64,000 nt of DNA from Leptolyngbya sp. FACHB-8. GTDB lineage: Bacteria; Cyanobacteriota; Cyanobacteriia; Elainellales; Elainellaceae. Position numbers and translations under genes: made by a program. The notes below the pieces were generated by a model that was not told where the DNA came from, ran no database searches, and was given only the letters and a program-made list of their open reading frames with translations. Position 1 is the stretch's first letter. Every line of letters starts with the position of its first letter. This document shows positions 1 through 11,552 of the stretch, piece after piece. Location: positions 62,001-126,000 of the forward strand of contig NZ_JACJOO010000067.1 of NCBI RefSeq assembly GCF_014695575.1, read 5' to 3'.

Positions 1-1
1 G

Positions 2-214
2 ACCCTGATGAAACGGTACTTCACCGTTGCTGAGCAGTACGCCGCCAATCCCTCTCCTGAGTTGGAGGCGGAAGTGAAGCAGCGGATGGCTAATGCCTAC
101 AGCAAGATCGACAAAGCTGTGAAGCGTGGTGTTTACCATCCCAACAACGCAGCTCGTAAGAAAGCTCGCTTGGCTCGCTTCTTGAAGAAATCTGCTACGG
201 CTAGCGCATCCTAG
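2..214 (+). CDS. rpsT: 30S ribosomal protein S20 (5' end outside window)
   Basis: This is the C-terminal part of ribosomal protein S20, a 16S rRNA-binding protein of the small subunit. The reading frame is open from base 2, and the first residues, TLMKRYF, are an internal part of the family pattern rather than a start, so the gene begins before the window. The visible part carries the basic helical stretch with the family signature around [20 protein letters not shown] and a Lys/Arg-rich end. It is followed on the same strand by tatD and the rpoB-rpoC1-rpoC2 genes, an order I recall as common in cyanobacteria. The assignment is firm; the missing 5' part is a window effect. Confidence 0.95.
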   Translation, partial: TLMKRYFTVAEQYAANPSPELEAEVKQRMANAYSKIDKAVKRGVYHPNNAARKKARLARFLKKSATASAS

Positions 215-229
215 GTTTGAGTCTTCAAA

Positions 230-249
230 GGTCAGGGCAAGCCCTGACC
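230..249 (+). terminator. Hairpin just after rpsT, no T-run
   Basis: A perfect 9-bp inverted repeat (230-238 and 241-249) with a two-base centre lies 16 bases after the rpsT stop. No T-run follows, so it may be a weak or factor-dependent terminator or an mRNA 3'-end stabiliser rather than a classical intrinsic terminator. Confidence 0.45.
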
Positions 250-437
250 CGGAGGCTAAACCTGCCAAGGTTCAAATGTGGGTTTCTCTCGCTCTTCGCT
301 CCTGAGCGTAGGCGATAGAAAGAACGATACAAATAAGAGCCAGATGAAGCTGATGGAGCAACGACGTGGTGAGGATTCAGCCTCCCTGGCCAGGTTAGAG
401 GGACAGAAACCGAACGGAGCGTTTACGGTCTGAACCT

Positions 438-1262
438 ATGCAGCTAATTGATACCCACGTTCATTTGAACTTTGATAGCTTTCAGCCGGATCTGGACGAT
501 GTGGCTCGGCAATGGCGGGAAGCTGGGGTTGTTCAACTGGTTCACTCCTGTGTAGAGCCAGCAGAATTTTCCGTAATCAAAGGTATTGCTGACCGCTTTC
601 CGGAGATCTCCTTTGCGGTCGGCTTGCATCCGTTGGATGCAGAAAAGTGGATGGCAAACTCTGCCGAGCAAATTTTTGATTTAGCGCGATCCGATGCTCG
701 AATTGTGGCAATCGGTGAGATAGGGCTGGACTTTTACAAGGCCGAGAACCACGAGCATCAAATTCAGGTATTTGAGGCTCAGTTAGCGATCGCCCATACA
801 CTTGACCTCCCCGTTATCATCCATTGTCGCGATGCAGCAGCGGAGATGGCAGAGTTATTGCGATCGCGCCAGCAGAGGGGCGAAACGGTGTGCGGCGTCA
901 TGCACTGTTGGAGTGGTACGCCTGAGGAAACACAATGGTTTCTTGATCTGGGTTTTTATGTCAGCTTTAGCGGAATTGTAACCTTCAAAAATGCTCAGGC
1001 AGTTCATGCCTCAGCGCAGATGGTTCCGGCCAATCGTTTGCTGATTGAAACCGATTGTCCATTTCTAGCTCCGGTGCCTCACCGAGGTGAACGGCGTAAC
1101 CAACCCGCCTACGTTCGTCATGTGGCAGAACGTGTGGCGGAACTGCGTCAAGAATCTGTAGAGACGATCGCGACGCAAACAACCGCAAACGCTCGCCACT
1201 TGTTTAAGTTGCCCGATTTACCGGAGGCTACTCCAGCAAACGAATCCCTGGCAATTAGCTAG
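438..1262 (+). CDS. tatD: TatD family metal-dependent DNase/hydrolase
   Basis: Predicted cytoplasmic metal-dependent hydrolase of the TatD family (274 aa, close to the usual 255-275). Members act as DNases on DNA ends or damaged DNA. The TIM-barrel metal ligands are visible: the N-terminal HxH in DTHVHLNF, the Glu in IGEIGLDFY, the His in VIIHCRD, the His in MHCWSG, and the Asp in the C-terminal signature [17 protein letters not shown]-like stretch. The ATG at 438 starts the protein right at the first beta strand, which fits the family. It lies between rpsT and rpoB; functional coupling to transcription is not implied by sequence. A cyanobacterial tatD next to rpoB is, as far as I know, an ordinary arrangement. 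Confidence 0.93.
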   Translation: MQLIDTHVHLNFDSFQPDLDDVARQWREAGVVQLVHSCVEPAEFSVIKGIADRFPEISFAVGLHPLDAEKWMANSAEQIFDLARSDARIVAIGEIGLDFYKAENHEHQIQVFEAQLAIAHTLDLPVIIHCRDAAAEMAELLRSRQQRGETVCGVMHCWSGTPEETQWFLDLGFYVSFSGIVTFKNAQAVHASAQMVPANRLLIETDCPFLAPVPHRGERRNQPAYVRHVAERVAELRQESVETIATQTTANARHLFKLPDLPEATPANESLAIS

Positions 1263-1675
1263 ACAAATTAAATTTGTCAAGTACTTAGCTAAAATCTTTA
1301 GCTAGAATAGCGATGAGTCGATTCACATTGAACATCATTCGTTGCGCTTTACAACTTTGCTGGCCTCTGGGCGATCGCATTCTGTGCGGTGGCCCTCCTG
1401 CGTTTTAACGCTCTGCCCCTGACTGAAACAGGAGTGTCGGATGTGTGGCCACCCTCTGTCTTTCCGCTCCTGCCTATTTTGAGTCTGCCCGCTCTACTTA
1501 TATATCCTGTGCTAATTAAACGAACACCGCCTCTCCCTTTGTTCATAGCCGCAGTACATTTCAGGCCTCCTGGGTAGCTCATACCCCTATTTCATCCCCC
1601 TGATGAAATAGGGGTCGTGGCGCCTTCAGCCTCATTTCGATTTTCCCGACAAGCCGACCCGTTCTGAGGAGACGC
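1263..1675. promoter_or_regulatory. tatD-rpoB intergenic region, rpoB leader
   Basis: This 413-base gap holds no convincing gene; the short open frames in it have no recognisable domain. It begins with an 8-bp-arm dyad at 1262-1278, three TTAGCTA copies (1255, 1285, 1298), then a candidate TAGAAT -10 at 1303-1308 for which I see no good -35 at standard spacing. Near the rpoB end is a strong hairpin (1583-1615), then the ribosome-binding site GAGGAG at 1666-1671, four bases before the rpoB ATG. I infer that rpoB has its own promoter here, without being able to place it exactly. Confidence 0.5.
1583..1615 (+). promoter_or_regulatory. Hairpin in the rpoB mRNA leader
   Basis: Perfect 14-bp inverted repeat (1583-1596 with 1602-1615) around a 5-base loop, 60 bases before the rpoB start codon. 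There is no T-run after it, so it is unlikely to be a simple terminator. It could be an attenuation, protein-binding or RNA-stability element for rpoB; this role is inferred from position only. Confidence 0.6.
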
Positions 1676-4600
1676 ATGACTAACTCACTCCAAACCGCCA
1701 TCAACTTTACGTTGCCTGACCTGGTTGAGATCCAACGGTCCAGTTTTCGCTGGTTTTTGGAAGAGGGGTTAATTGAGGAACTCGATAGTTTCTCCCCCAT
1801 TACTGACTACACCGGAAAGCTTGAGCTTCACTTCCTCGGACGGGACTATAAGCTCAAACGCCCTAAATATGATGTGGATGATGCGAAGCGGCGGGATGCG
1901 ACCTATGCCGTACAGATGTATGTGCCAACCCGTCTGATCAACAAGGAAACCGGCGAAATTAAAGAACAGGAAGTGTTCATCGGGGATTTACCCCTGATGA
2001 CGGACCGGGGGACCTTCATCATTAACGGGGCCGAGCGGGTTATCGTTAACCAGATCGTTCGGAGCCCTGGGGTTTACTACAAGGCAGAAACCGACAAAAA
2101 CGGACGACGCACTTACAACGCCAGCCTGATTCCCAACCGGGGTGCCTGGTTGAAGTTTGAAACCGACAAGAATGACCTGGTTTGGGTTCGTATCGACAAA
2201 ACCCGTAAGCTCTCCGCTCAAGTGCTGCTCAAGGCACTGGGTCTGAGCGACGGCGAAATCTTCGATGCCCTCCGTCACCCCGAATACTTCGAGAAAACCA
2301 TCGAAAAAGAAGGCCAATTCTCTGAAGAAGAAGCGTTGATGGAACTGTACCGGAAGCTGCGTCCCGGTGAACCTCCCACGGTATCGGGTGGTCAGCAGTT
2401 GCTAGACTCCCGCTTCTTCGATCCCAAGCGTTATGACCTGGGACGAGTGGGCCGTTACAAGCTCAACAAAAAGCTGCGCCTCAACGTTGCAGAAAACGTT
2501 CGGGTACTGACACCTCAGGACATCCTGGCCTCCATCGACTACCTAATCAACCTGGAATATGACATCGGCAACGTCGATGATATCGACCACCTGGGGAACC
2601 GCCGTGTGCGCTCCGTGGGTGAACTGTTGCAAAACCAGGTGCGCGTGGGTTTGAACCGTTTGGAGCGGATTATCCGGGAACGGATGACCGTGTCTGATGC
2701 AGATGCACTGACACCCGCCTCCCTGGTGAACCCGAAGCCTCTCGTCGCGGCTATTAAAGAGTTCTTCGGTTCATCTCAGCTCTCGCAGTTCATGGACCAG
2801 ACCAACCCTCTGGCAGAACTGACTCACAAGCGTCGTCTCAGTGCCCTTGGCCCTGGTGGCCTGACTCGGGAGCGTGCAGGCTTCGCGGTGCGAGACATTC
2901 ACCCCTCCCACTACGGTCGGATCTGCCCCATTGAAACACCAGAAGGTCCCAACGCCGGTCTGATCGGTTCTTTGGCAACCCACGCTCGTGTAAATGCCTA
3001 CGGTTTCATCGAAACCCCTTACTATCCCGTAGAAAACGGTCGAGTGCGGCGCGACATCACTCCCATCTACATGACCGCCGACGAAGAAGATGATCTGCGG
3101 GTTGCTCCCGGAGACATTCCTGTGGATGAAGAGGGCATCATTCTTGGGGATCAGGTGCCTGTACGTTACCGTCAGGATTTCACCACTACGACTCCTAAAG
3201 AAGTGGACTACGTCGCCATTTCTCCCGTACAGATTATCTCCGTTGCAACATCACTGATTCCGTTCCTGGAGCACGATGACGCGAACCGAGCTCTGATGGG
3301 TTCAAACATGCAACGGCAGGCGGTGCCTCTCCTCCGTCCCGAACGTCCTTTAGTTGGAACAGGGCTGGAAGGCCAGGCAGCCCGTGACTCGGGGATGGTA
3401 ATTGTGAGCCGCACCAGTGGTGAGGTGTCCTATGTGGATGCGAACCGCATTCAGGTGCTTAGCGATGATGGTAGTGAGCGCAATTATTACTTGCAAAAGT
3501 ATCAGCGCTCTAACCAGGACACTTGTTTGAATCAGCGGCCCATTGTAAACGTGGGCGATCGCGTCATCGCCGGTCAAATCCTTGCGGATGGTTCTGCAAC
3601 CGAAGGTGGTGAACTCGCACTTGGCCAGAACATCCTCGTCGCTTACATGCCATGGGAAGGCTATAACTACGAGGACGCCATCCTGATTAGTGAGCGTCTG
3701 GTTTACGAAGACGTTTACACCTCCATTCACGTCGAAAAATACGAGATTGAGGCCCGTCAAACCAAGCTTGGTCCTGAGGAAATCACTCGGGAAATTCCCA
3801 ACGTCGGTGAAGACGCGCTGCGCCAACTCGACGAAAACGGCATCATCCGTATCGGTGCCTGGGTAGAATCCGGTGACATTCTCGTGGGCAAGGTGACTCC
3901 AAAAGGGGAATCAGACCAGCCCCCCGAAGAAAAACTGCTGCGAGCCATCTTTGGTGAAAAGGCTCGGGATGTACGAGACAACTCCCTGCGCGTACCGAAC
4001 GGTGAAAAAGGCCGCGTAGTAGACGTGCGGGTGTTTACTCGGGAACAGGGTGATGAACTGCCTCCCGGTGCAAACATGGTGGTGCGCGTTTACGTAGCTC
4101 AGAAACGGAAGATCCAGGTGGGCGACAAGATGGCGGGACGCCACGGCAACAAGGGAATTATTTCCCGGATTCTGCCGCTGGAAGACATGCCATACCTACC
4201 CGACGGTCGACCTGTAGACATTGTATTGAACCCCCTGGGTGTACCTTCCCGTATGAACGTGGGTCAGGTGTTCGAATGTCTATTGGGTTGGGCTGCTGAG
4301 AACCTTGGTATGCGTTTCAAGATGACCCCCTTCGACGAAATGTATGGCGAAGAGGCATCTCGTCTAACCACTCACTCCAAGTTGCAGGAAGCGCGCGATC
4401 GCACCGGTAATAACTGGGTATATGACCCCGAGAATCCTGGCAAAATCGAGGTCTATGACGGACGGACTGGGGAAGCGTTCGATCGTCCGGTTACCGTGGG
4501 TAAAGCCTACATGCTGAAACTGGTTCACCTGGTTGACGATAAGATCCACGCTCGCTCCACGGGCCCATACTCGCTGGTTACCCAGCAGCCTCTGGGTGGT

Positions 4601-4975
4601 AAAGCTCAGCAGGGTGGACAGCGCTTCGGGGAAATGGAGGTGTGGGCACTGGAAGCTTTCGGTGCTGCCTACATTTTGCAAGAGCTGCTGACGGTGAAGT
4701 CTGACGATATGCAGGGGCGCAACGAAGCTCTGAATGCGATCGTCAAAGGCAAACCAATTCCTAGACCGGGTACACCAGAATCCTTCAAGGTGTTGATGCG
4801 TGAGTTGCAATCCCTCTGTCTCGACATTGCGGCTCACAAGTTGCAAACCCAGGATGATGGTACCAGCCGCGACATCGAAGTTGACCTGATGGCGGATGTC
4901 GGCAACCGACGCACTCCATCCCGTCCCACCTACGAATCCATCTCTCGCGAAGAGCTAGAAGAGGTAGAAGAGTAA
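1676..4975 (+). CDS. rpoB: DNA-directed RNA polymerase subunit beta
   Basis: Catalytic beta subunit of RNA polymerase (1099 aa, a usual cyanobacterial length). The ATG at 1676 has a good ribosome-binding site (GAGGAG). Visible landmarks: the rifampicin-binding cluster SQLSQFMDQ...[15 protein letters not shown] near residues 365-395 (sensitive-type residues retained), the [15 protein letters not shown] block, the [11 protein letters not shown] / [17 protein letters not shown] region that joins beta-prime, and the C-terminal [16 protein letters not shown] motif that packs against RpoC1. It is followed by rpoC1 after a 125-base spacer that contains a hairpin, and all three polymerase genes are read in the same direction as one likely operon. 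Nothing looks truncated or shifted. Confidence 0.99.
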   Translation: MTNSLQTAINFTLPDLVEIQRSSFRWFLEEGLIEELDSFSPITDYTGKLELHFLGRDYKLKRPKYDVDDAKRRDATYAVQMYVPTRLINKETGEIKEQEVFIGDLPLMTDRGTFIINGAERVIVNQIVRSPGVYYKAETDKNGRRTYNASLIPNRGAWLKFETDKNDLVWVRIDKTRKLSAQVLLKALGLSDGEIFDALRHPEYFEKTIEKEGQFSEEEALMELYRKLRPGEPPTVSGGQQLLDSRFFDPKRYDLGRVGRYKLNKKLRLNVAENVRVLTPQDILASIDYLINLEYDIGNVDDIDHLGNRRVRSVGELLQNQVRVGLNRLERIIRERMTVSDADALTPASLVNPKPLVAAIKEFFGSSQLSQFMDQTNPLAELTHKRRLSALGPGGLTRERAGFAVRDIHPSHYGRICPIETPEGPNAGLIGSLATHARVNAYGFIETPYYPVENGRVRRDITPIYMTADEEDDLRVAPGDIPVDEEGIILGDQVPVRYRQDFTTTTPKEVDYVAISPVQIISVATSLIPFLEHDDANRALMGSNMQRQAVPLLRPERPLVGTGLEGQAARDSGMVIVSRTSGEVSYVDANRIQVLSDDGSERNYYLQKYQRSNQDTCLNQRPIVNVGDRVIAGQILADGSATEGGELALGQNILVAYMPWEGYNYEDAILISERLVYEDVYTSIHVEKYEIEARQTKLGPEEITREIPNVGEDALRQLDENGIIRIGAWVESGDILVGKVTPKGESDQPPEEKLLRAIFGEKARDVRDNSLRVPNGEKGRVVDVRVFTREQGDELPPGANMVVRVYVAQKRKIQVGDKMAGRHGNKGIISRILPLEDMPYLPDGRPVDIVLNPLGVPSRMNVGQVFECLLGWAAENLGMRFKMTPFDEMYGEEASRLTTHSKLQEARDRTGNNWVYDPENPGKIEVYDGRTGEAFDRPVTVGKAYMLKLVHLVDDKIHARSTGPYSLVTQQPLGGKAQQGGQRFGEMEVWALEAFGAAYILQELLTVKSDDMQGRNEALNAIVKGKPIPRPGTPESFKVLMRELQSLCLDIAAHKLQTQDDGTSRDIEVDLMADVGNRRTPSRPTYESISREELEEVEE

Positions 4976-5028
4976 CACCGTCGCCGATCCGGTTTGGGGA
5001 ATTAGTGCCCCAACCGGATCAGTCGGTG
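4976..5028 (+). other. Hairpin between rpoB and rpoC1
   Basis: The spacer has a GC-rich inverted repeat: 4986-4999 pairs with 5008-5020 with a single bulged T, around an 8-base loop. CACCG at 4976-4980 can pair with CGGTG at 5024-5028 to extend the base. No T-run follows. It probably folds in the rpoBC1C2 transcript and could limit read-through or set relative expression; this is inferred. Confidence 0.6.
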
Positions 5029-5100
5029 ACTTTCATTGGGGCGGTAGAGCCGACCCATTTCTTTGCTTCCGCCTTACATCACTACAAGGAATCATCCGTA

Positions 5101-6990
5101 ATGCCTAAGCTAGAACAGCGCTTTGACTACGTCAAAATTGGTCTGGCATCCCCGGAGCGCATTCGTCAGTGGGGAGAGAGAACCCTGCCGAATGGCATGG
5201 TAGTCGGGGAAGTGACCAAACCCGAAACCATTAACTACCGGACGTTAAAGCCCGAAATGGACGGGCTGTTTTGTGAACGAATTTTTGGGCCTGCAAAGGA
5301 CTGGGAATGCCACTGTGGCAAGTACAAACGGGTACGGCACAGAGGTATTGTGTGCGAACGATGTGGGGTGGAAGTTACTGAATCCCGTGTTCGTCGTCAC
5401 CGTATGGGTTATATCAAGTTGGCTGCCCCCGTTACCCACGTTTGGTATCTGAAGGGCATCCCCAGCTACATGGCAATTCTGTTGGATATGCCCCTACGGG
5501 ATGTTGAGCAGATTGTTTACTTCAACGCCTATGTCGTTCTAAATCCTGGTAATGCTGACAACCTCTCCTATAAGCAACTGCTGACGGAAGATCAGTGGAT
5601 TGAAATTGAAGACCAGCTTTATAGCGAAGACTCGCAACTGGCTGGGGTTGAGGTCGGCATTGGTGCAGAGGCCCTTCAGCAACTCCTGCAAGATCTGGCT
5701 TTAGAAAAAGAAGCGGAGCAACTGCGGGAAGAAATTGCTACGGCAAAAGGTCAGAAGCGCGCCAAGCTAATCAAGCGCTTGCGGGTTATCGATAACTTCA
5801 TTGCCACCGGCTCGAAGCCTGAGTGGATGGTACTGTCGGTCATCCCTGTTATCCCTCCCGACCTGCGCCCGATGGTGCAGCTGGATGGGGGCCGATTCGC
5901 AACCTCCGACTTGAACGACCTGTATCGTCGCGTTATCAACCGGAACAACCGTCTGGCTCGTCTTCAGGAAATCCTGGCTCCGGAAATCATCGTCCGGAAC
6001 GAAAAGCGGATGCTTCAGGAAGCGGTTGACGCGCTGATCGATAACGGTCGTCGTGGTCGTACCGTAGTGGGCGCCAACAACCGTCCGCTGAAGTCCCTCT
6101 CCGACATTATTGAAGGTAAGCAGGGTCGTTTCCGGCAAAACCTTCTAGGTAAGCGGGTTGACTACTCTGGCCGTTCCGTTATTGTGGTTGGCCCTCGCCT
6201 GAAGATTCACCAGTGTGGTCTGCCCAAGGAAATGGCGATCGAACTGTTCCAGCCGTTTGTGATTCACCGTCTGATCCGCCAGGGCCTGGTGAACAACATC
6301 AAAGCGGCTAAGAAGATGATTCAGCGCAACGATCCCCAGGTTTGGGACGTGCTGGAAGAGGTGATCGAAGGACACCCCGTCATGCTGAACCGCGCACCGA
6401 CGTTGCACCGTCTCGGTATTCAGGCCTTTGAACCCATGTTGGTAGAAGGTCGCGCCATTCAGCTACACCCGCTGGTATGTCCTGCGTTTAACGCAGACTT
6501 TGACGGTGACCAGATGGCGGTTCACGTTCCGTTGTCGTTAGAAGCTCAGGCGGAAGCCCGCTTGTTGATGCTGGCCTCTAACAACATCCTGTCTCCTGCA
6601 ACGGGGCGTCCTATTGTGACCCCTAGCCAGGATATGGTGCTGGGTTGCTATTACCTGACGGCTGAGAACCCGGATGCATCTCTGGGTAAGGATCGCTACT
6701 TCGCGAACCTGGAGGACGCCATTATGGCCTACGAGCAAAGGCAGGTGGATCTGCACGCTTATGTATGGGTTCGGTTCGATGGTGAAGTTGAGCAGGATGA
6801 CTCTGACACAAAACCACTCGAAGAACTTGTGGATAAAGACGATGCGGGTAATGTTCGGAGTATCACGCGTCGCTATAAGTCCCGCCGAGTACGGACAGAT
6901 GGCGAAGGAAATCTGATTTCCCAATACATCTACACCACGCCGGGCCGCATTATCTACAACAAGACCATTCTGGATGTGCTGTCAGTCTAA
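5101..6990 (+). CDS. rpoC1: RNA polymerase subunit gamma (N-terminal beta-prime)
   Basis: N-terminal half of beta-prime, encoded separately (RpoC1) in cyanobacteria and plastids. The ATG at 5101 is chosen because [19 protein letters not shown] is the family N-terminus and AAGGA (5086-5090) lies at the right distance; the frame is open upstream to 5005, but that extension would run through the rpoB-rpoC1 hairpin. The product is 629 aa. Zinc ligands are visible at Cys70, Cys72, Cys85 and Cys88 (CHCGKY...CERCG). The catalytic Mg2+-binding motif [12 protein letters not shown] is near residue 463. The protein ends where the beta-prime chain is split in this lineage, and the rest is in rpoC2 just downstream. 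It assembles with RpoA, RpoB, RpoC2 and omega. Confidence 0.98.
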   Translation: MPKLEQRFDYVKIGLASPERIRQWGERTLPNGMVVGEVTKPETINYRTLKPEMDGLFCERIFGPAKDWECHCGKYKRVRHRGIVCERCGVEVTESRVRRHRMGYIKLAAPVTHVWYLKGIPSYMAILLDMPLRDVEQIVYFNAYVVLNPGNADNLSYKQLLTEDQWIEIEDQLYSEDSQLAGVEVGIGAEALQQLLQDLALEKEAEQLREEIATAKGQKRAKLIKRLRVIDNFIATGSKPEWMVLSVIPVIPPDLRPMVQLDGGRFATSDLNDLYRRVINRNNRLARLQEILAPEIIVRNEKRMLQEAVDALIDNGRRGRTVVGANNRPLKSLSDIIEGKQGRFRQNLLGKRVDYSGRSVIVVGPRLKIHQCGLPKEMAIELFQPFVIHRLIRQGLVNNIKAAKKMIQRNDPQVWDVLEEVIEGHPVMLNRAPTLHRLGIQAFEPMLVEGRAIQLHPLVCPAFNADFDGDQMAVHVPLSLEAQAEARLLMLASNNILSPATGRPIVTPSQDMVLGCYYLTAENPDASLGKDRYFANLEDAIMAYEQRQVDLHAYVWVRFDGEVEQDDSDTKPLEELVDKDDAGNVRSITRRYKSRRVRTDGEGNLISQYIYTTPGRIIYNKTILDVLSV

Positions 6991-6997
6991 TTAATGG

Positions 6998-7030
6998 TTG
7001 CGATTTATAGGCGATGCCTATAAATCGCAA
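6998..7030 (+). other. Hairpin between rpoC1 and rpoC2
   Basis: Perfect 15-bp inverted repeat (6998-7012 with 7016-7030) around a three-base loop, starting 7 bases after the rpoC1 stop and ending 57 bases before the rpoC2 ATG. It lacks a T-run, so it is not a classical terminator. It may act on mRNA stability or on uneven expression of rpoC1 and rpoC2; that role is inferred. Confidence 0.65.
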
Positions 7031-7087
7031 ATCAGGCGGAATAGATTTGCAGAACTCGCTAATCGTTAATTGAGGGCAGAGACTACG

Positions 7088-10000
7088 ATGACGGAGCAAA
7101 ACGCAACGCAGAAGCCTGAAGAAAAGATTGTGTTTCGTAACCGAGTGGTTGATAAGAAACAGTTACGCAATCTAATTTCTTGGGCATTTACCAACTACGG
7201 CACCGCTCGCACCGCTCAAATTGCCGACGAACTGAAGGATCTGGGCTTTAAGTTTGCGACTCGCGCTGGAGTTTCCATTAGTGTGGATGACTTGCAGGTC
7301 CCCCCTAGCAAGCGCCAACTATTGCAGGAAGCCGAAGAAGAAATTCGCCTCACCGAAGAGCGCTACAGCCGGGGCGACATTACCGAAGTGGAACGTTTCC
7401 AGAAGGTAATCGACACCTGGAACAGCACCAGTGAAGAACTGAAAGACGAAGTGGTGCGAAACTTCAAGAAAAACAATCCACTGAACTCCGTTTACATGAT
7501 GGCGTTCTCTGGTGCCCGAGGAAACATCTCTCAGGTTCGTCAGTTGGTGGGGATGCGAGGTCTGATGGCAAACCCACAAGGGGCCATCATTGACTTGCCA
7601 ATTAAAACCAACTTCCGGGAAGGTCTGACTGTAACGGAATACATCATCTCCTCTTACGGTGCACGGAAAGGTCTGGTAGACACGGCGCTTCGTACCGCCG
7701 ACTCTGGCTACCTGACCCGTCGTCTGGTGGACGTATCCCAGGACGTGATTATCCGCGAGCAAGATTGCGGCACCGATCGCGGTATTACGATTCGCCCCAT
7801 GACTGACGGGGAACGCGTACTGATTCCCCTCCAGGATCGACTGCTCGGTCGAGCGGCAGCAGAGGATATTATTGACCCTGCTACTGGTGAAGTGTTGGTA
7901 CAACGCAATCAGCCTATTTCGGCTGAGATGGCTAAAGCTGTGGGTAAGGCCAATCTACCTTCCTTGAGAGCGCGATCGCCCCTCACCTGTGAAGCTACCC
8001 GTTCTGTGTGCCAAACCTGCTACGGCTGGAGCTTGGCTCATGCTTCCCTGGTAGATCTGGGTGAAGCGGTTGGGATTATCGCCGCTCAATCTATCGGTGA
8101 ACCGGGGACCCAGCTCACCATGCGTACCTTCCACACAGGAGGTACGTTTACTGGGGAGCAAGTGCCCCAAGTTCGGCCTGCTGCCGACGGTATCGTGCAA
8201 ATCAAGCCGAAGCAGATTCGGGCACGAGCCTTCCGCACCCGTCATGGGGAAGACGCACAAATTCTAGAAGTGGGTGTTGATCTCACCATCGTATCGGGTT
8301 CGAAGCAGGAAACCCATAACCTGCCACCGGGTTCCATTCTGTTTGCAAAGGATGGCGAATCTGTACGAGCTGGACAGATGGTGGCAGAAATGCCTGCGGC
8401 TGGTCGTGTTCGTAAGGTTACAGAAAAGGCTACCAAGGACGTGGCTTCCGACTTGGCCGGTGAAGTGAAATTCGCCGATGTAATTCCGGAAGAGAAGAAG
8501 GACCGTCAGGGCAACACCACTCGCAGCGCTCAGCGGGGTGGTTTGATCTGGGTTCTTTCAGGTGAGGTTTACAACCTGCCACCGGGTGCAGAGCCTGTTG
8601 TGAAGAACGGCGATCGCATCACGGCTGGAGATATCCTCGCTGAAACCAAGCTAATCACCGAAAACGGTGGTTCGGTTCGGATTCCTCCGGATAGCGAAGG
8701 CAAAACCAACCGCGAAGTCGAAATTATCACAGCTTCTGTGCAGCTCGACCAGGCACGAGTACGGGCCGAGAGCTACCAGGGCCGAGAGCATTACATGATC
8801 GAGACCCCTAACAACCAACGGTTCTCGCTGATTGCGACTCCCGGGACCAAAGTGACCAACGGCCAGGTCGTTGCTGAACTGATCGACGATCGCTACCACA
8901 CTCAGACTGGCGGTATCGTTCGCTTCTCGGGTTTGGAGACGGCGAAGAAAGGGAAGGCGAAGCTCGGTTACGAAGTCGTCAAGGGTGGAACCATTCTGTG
9001 GATTCCTGAAGAATCCCATGAAGTCAACAAGGATATCTCCTTGTTGTTGGTGGAGGACGGTCAATACGTTGAAGCCGGAACCGAAGTGGTGAAGGACATC
9101 TTCTGCCAGAGCAACGGTGTCATTGAAGTCACTCAGAAGAACGACATTCTGCGGGAAATCGTGGTCAAGCCCGGTGAACTGCACATGTTGGATAACCCCG
9201 AGGCGATCGCCAACCGGGAAGACAACATTGTTCTCCCCGGAGAAGAAGTGATCCCTGGGCTGGTCGTCAACGAACTGCGCTACCTGGAGTATGTTGAGAC
9301 TCCCGAAGGCCCCGCAATTCTGCTGCGCCCTGTGACCGAGTTCGCGGTACCCGATGAGCCTCCGGTTCCCAGCCAGGCGTCTTCTAGCGAAGACATGAGC
9401 CGTTCCATCCAACTGCGGGCATTACAGCGTGTGCTGTATAAGGATGGCGATCGCGTCAAATCTGTTGAAGGGGTTGAACTGGTACGCACCCAGCTGGTGC
9501 TGGAAATTGACCAAGAAGCTCCCCAATTGGCAGCAGACATCGAGCTGGTTCCCGATGAAACCGAAGACGGCATCATGCGTCTGCAACTGGTGATTCTAGA
9601 ATCCCTGGTGATTCGTCGCGATGTGGTTGCGGATCAAACCCAGGGCAGTACCCAGACCCGCCTGCTCGTGAAAGATGGCGACCAAATCGCTCCTGGAGCC
9701 GTGATTGCTCGGACTGAAATTCAGTCTAAGGAAGGCGGTGAAGTGCGCGGTATTCGCCAGGGGGAAACCATTCGTCGTCTGCTCATCGTGCGCGATGCAG
9801 ACCTGATGACGATTGACACCCAGGGCCAAATACCTACCGTGAAATCGGGTGATCTGGTGGTGGCTGGAAGCACCATTGCCCCTGGACAAGAAATTCCAGA
9901 ATCGGGTCAGGTTATCTCGGTTGAGCCTAGCCAAGTGGTTATTCGACTGGCACGTCCTTACCGGGTATCTGCGGGTGCCGTGCTGCATATCAGCGATGGG

Positions 10001-11125
10001 GACCTGGTACAACGGGGTGACAACCTGGTACTACTGGTATTTGAACGAGCCAAGACCGGAGACATCATTCAGGGTCTACCTCGTATTGAGGAACTCCTGG
10101 AAGCCCGGAAGCCCAAAGAAGCTTGTATTCTGGCGGCTCGTCCGGGTACAGCTCAGGTGATTTACGGCGACGATGACAACGTCGAAGTGAAGGTGGTTGA
10201 AACTGATGGCGTTATTACTGAATACGTCATTGGCCCTGGTCAAAACGTGATCGTGATCGATGGCCAAGAAATTGATACCGCTGAACCATTGACCGATGGC
10301 CCTGCCAACCCCCACGAAATCTTGGAAGTGTTCTTCCGCTATTACCGCGAAAGCATGGGCACCTATGAGGCAGCTCTGCTAAGCCTGGAGAAAGTACAGA
10401 CCTTCCTGGTAAACGAGGTGCAGTCCGTGTATCAATCCCAGGGGATTGAGATTTCTGACAAGCACATCGAAGTGATTGTGCGGCAGATGACCTCGAAGGT
10501 ACGGGTAGATGACGGAGGTGACACCACCATGCTGCCTGGCGAACTTGTTGAACTGCGCCAGATTCAGCAGGTAAACGAGGCTATGGCTATCACAGGTGGG
10601 GCTCCGGCAGACTATACCCCGATGCTGTTGGGTATTACCAAGGCGTCACTCAATACCGACAGCTTCATCTCGGCGGCCAGTTTCCAGGAAACCACTCGGG
10701 TTCTGACGGAAGCGGCGATCGAAGGGAAATCGGACTGGCTGCGTGGTCTGAAGGAGAACGTGATCATTGGTCGTCTCATCCCGGCAGGGACAGGCTTCAA
10801 TGCTTACGAAGAAGCCAACACGAACATTGATGTAGACCTGAGCTACGACGGTGGCGTGTTTGAGGACGAGATGACGCTGGGAGATGTGGTTCTCGACGAT
10901 CGCATTGCCCGTAGCTATGATCTCGACGGTGGCCTCGACATCTTCCCCATTGATCGGCCCAAGAGCGGCGGGGCAGACTTCAACCGGCCCTTTAGCTTTG
11001 GAGGCGCTTCTCCCATCCTGGATGATGAGGATGCCGATGAGTTGATTGGCGGTACCGCGTCGGAAGTTGACGACGATGACTATGAAGACGTCGACGATGA
11101 CATGGACGACGATGATGAGGATTAA
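7088..11125 (+). CDS. rpoC2: RNA polymerase subunit beta-prime (C-terminal part)
   Basis: C-terminal part of beta-prime (1345 aa from the ATG at 7088; GAGGG at 7072-7076 is the likely ribosome-binding site; a TTG at 7070 is the alternative). The bridge-helix and trigger-loop region is recognisable as [24 protein letters not shown]-type sequence near residues 330-350. A very large insertion of about 630 residues (roughly 350-985), the cyanobacterial SI3 domain, splits the trigger loop; the fold resumes at [19 protein letters not shown]. Zinc-ligand cysteines lie near [16 protein letters not shown]. The last 35 residues are almost all Asp/Glu, ending DDDDED. A strong terminator follows. It works with RpoC1 as one functional subunit. 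Confidence 0.98.
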   Translation: MTEQNATQKPEEKIVFRNRVVDKKQLRNLISWAFTNYGTARTAQIADELKDLGFKFATRAGVSISVDDLQVPPSKRQLLQEAEEEIRLTEERYSRGDITEVERFQKVIDTWNSTSEELKDEVVRNFKKNNPLNSVYMMAFSGARGNISQVRQLVGMRGLMANPQGAIIDLPIKTNFREGLTVTEYIISSYGARKGLVDTALRTADSGYLTRRLVDVSQDVIIREQDCGTDRGITIRPMTDGERVLIPLQDRLLGRAAAEDIIDPATGEVLVQRNQPISAEMAKAVGKANLPSLRARSPLTCEATRSVCQTCYGWSLAHASLVDLGEAVGIIAAQSIGEPGTQLTMRTFHTGGTFTGEQVPQVRPAADGIVQIKPKQIRARAFRTRHGEDAQILEVGVDLTIVSGSKQETHNLPPGSILFAKDGESVRAGQMVAEMPAAGRVRKVTEKATKDVASDLAGEVKFADVIPEEKKDRQGNTTRSAQRGGLIWVLSGEVYNLPPGAEPVVKNGDRITAGDILAETKLITENGGSVRIPPDSEGKTNREVEIITASVQLDQARVRAESYQGREHYMIETPNNQRFSLIATPGTKVTNGQVVAELIDDRYHTQTGGIVRFSGLETAKKGKAKLGYEVVKGGTILWIPEESHEVNKDISLLLVEDGQYVEAGTEVVKDIFCQSNGVIEVTQKNDILREIVVKPGELHMLDNPEAIANREDNIVLPGEEVIPGLVVNELRYLEYVETPEGPAILLRPVTEFAVPDEPPVPSQASSSEDMSRSIQLRALQRVLYKDGDRVKSVEGVELVRTQLVLEIDQEAPQLAADIELVPDETEDGIMRLQLVILESLVIRRDVVADQTQGSTQTRLLVKDGDQIAPGAVIARTEIQSKEGGEVRGIRQGETIRRLLIVRDADLMTIDTQGQIPTVKSGDLVVAGSTIAPGQEIPESGQVISVEPSQVVIRLARPYRVSAGAVLHISDGDLVQRGDNLVLLVFERAKTGDIIQGLPRIEELLEARKPKEACILAARPGTAQVIYGDDDNVEVKVVETDGVITEYVIGPGQNVIVIDGQEIDTAEPLTDGPANPHEILEVFFRYYRESMGTYEAALLSLEKVQTFLVNEVQSVYQSQGIEISDKHIEVIVRQMTSKVRVDDGGDTTMLPGELVELRQIQQVNEAMAITGGAPADYTPMLLGITKASLNTDSFISAASFQETTRVLTEAAIEGKSDWLRGLKENVIIGRLIPAGTGFNAYEEANTNIDVDLSYDGGVFEDEMTLGDVVLDDRIARSYDLDGGLDIFPIDRPKSGGADFNRPFSFGGASPILDDEDADELIGGTASEVDDDDYEDVDDDMDDDDED

Positions 11126-11158
11126 AGACCTCTAGGGCACTCTGTGCAGCTTAAGTAA

Positions 11159-11198
11159 GATGGTGTAGAACACTCGTGTTCTACACCATCTTTTTTTT
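11159..11198 (+). terminator. Intrinsic terminator of the rpoBC1C2 operon
   Basis: A perfect 15-bp inverted repeat (11159-11173 and 11176-11190) is followed at once by eight T residues (11191-11198). This is a textbook Rho-independent terminator placed 33 bases after the rpoC2 stop. Confidence 0.95.
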
Positions 11199-11552
11199 GG
11201 GTGTTATAGGGCTCAACCATACAGCGCCGTTGGATTGATTCTGCGCAGAATCAACTTGAATAATCGCTATATAACTCGCACAAAATATCCCTGCACGTTG
11301 AGCCTGGGTCTACTTCACGGCCACTCTGCTAGAGCTGTATAGACAGGGGAAATTAAGCTCAAGGCCGACGATTTATGGGTCTAACAAGTTCCCTATCGGG
11401 TAATGGGGTTTTCCCTAAGAGTTGGGTTGTTTTTGGCCTGGAAAAACGCTGCAATCCCTTGCCAGTCCCGTACTTTGCCGGATGGCAACTGTCCCATTTC
11501 GACGGATGATAAAAACACACTTCATAACATTTCACTCCTGGCCTCTCACGTT
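11199..11552. promoter_or_regulatory. Gap with a 20-bp palindrome and possible promoter
   Basis: No gene is supported between the rpoC2 terminator and the ATG at 11553. The notable element is a perfect 20-bp palindrome without spacer at 11235-11254. A TATATAA sequence at 11268-11274 could be a -10 element, in which case the palindrome covers the -35 region, as a repressor operator would. The leader to the 11553 gene would then be about 270 bases. Promoter placement is inferred. Confidence 0.45.

Noticed and set aside
1389-1577. 62-aa hydrophobic open frame before rpoB
   Set aside because: No ribosome-binding site and no family pattern; it fits a non-coding rpoB upstream region.
2780-2870. 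Rifampicin-resistance substitutions in rpoB
   Set aside because: The cluster reads with the sensitive-type residues ([22 protein letters not shown]).
3350-3826. 158-aa open frame antisense to rpoB
   Set aside because: It lies fully inside rpoB on the other strand and shows no protein-like features of its own.
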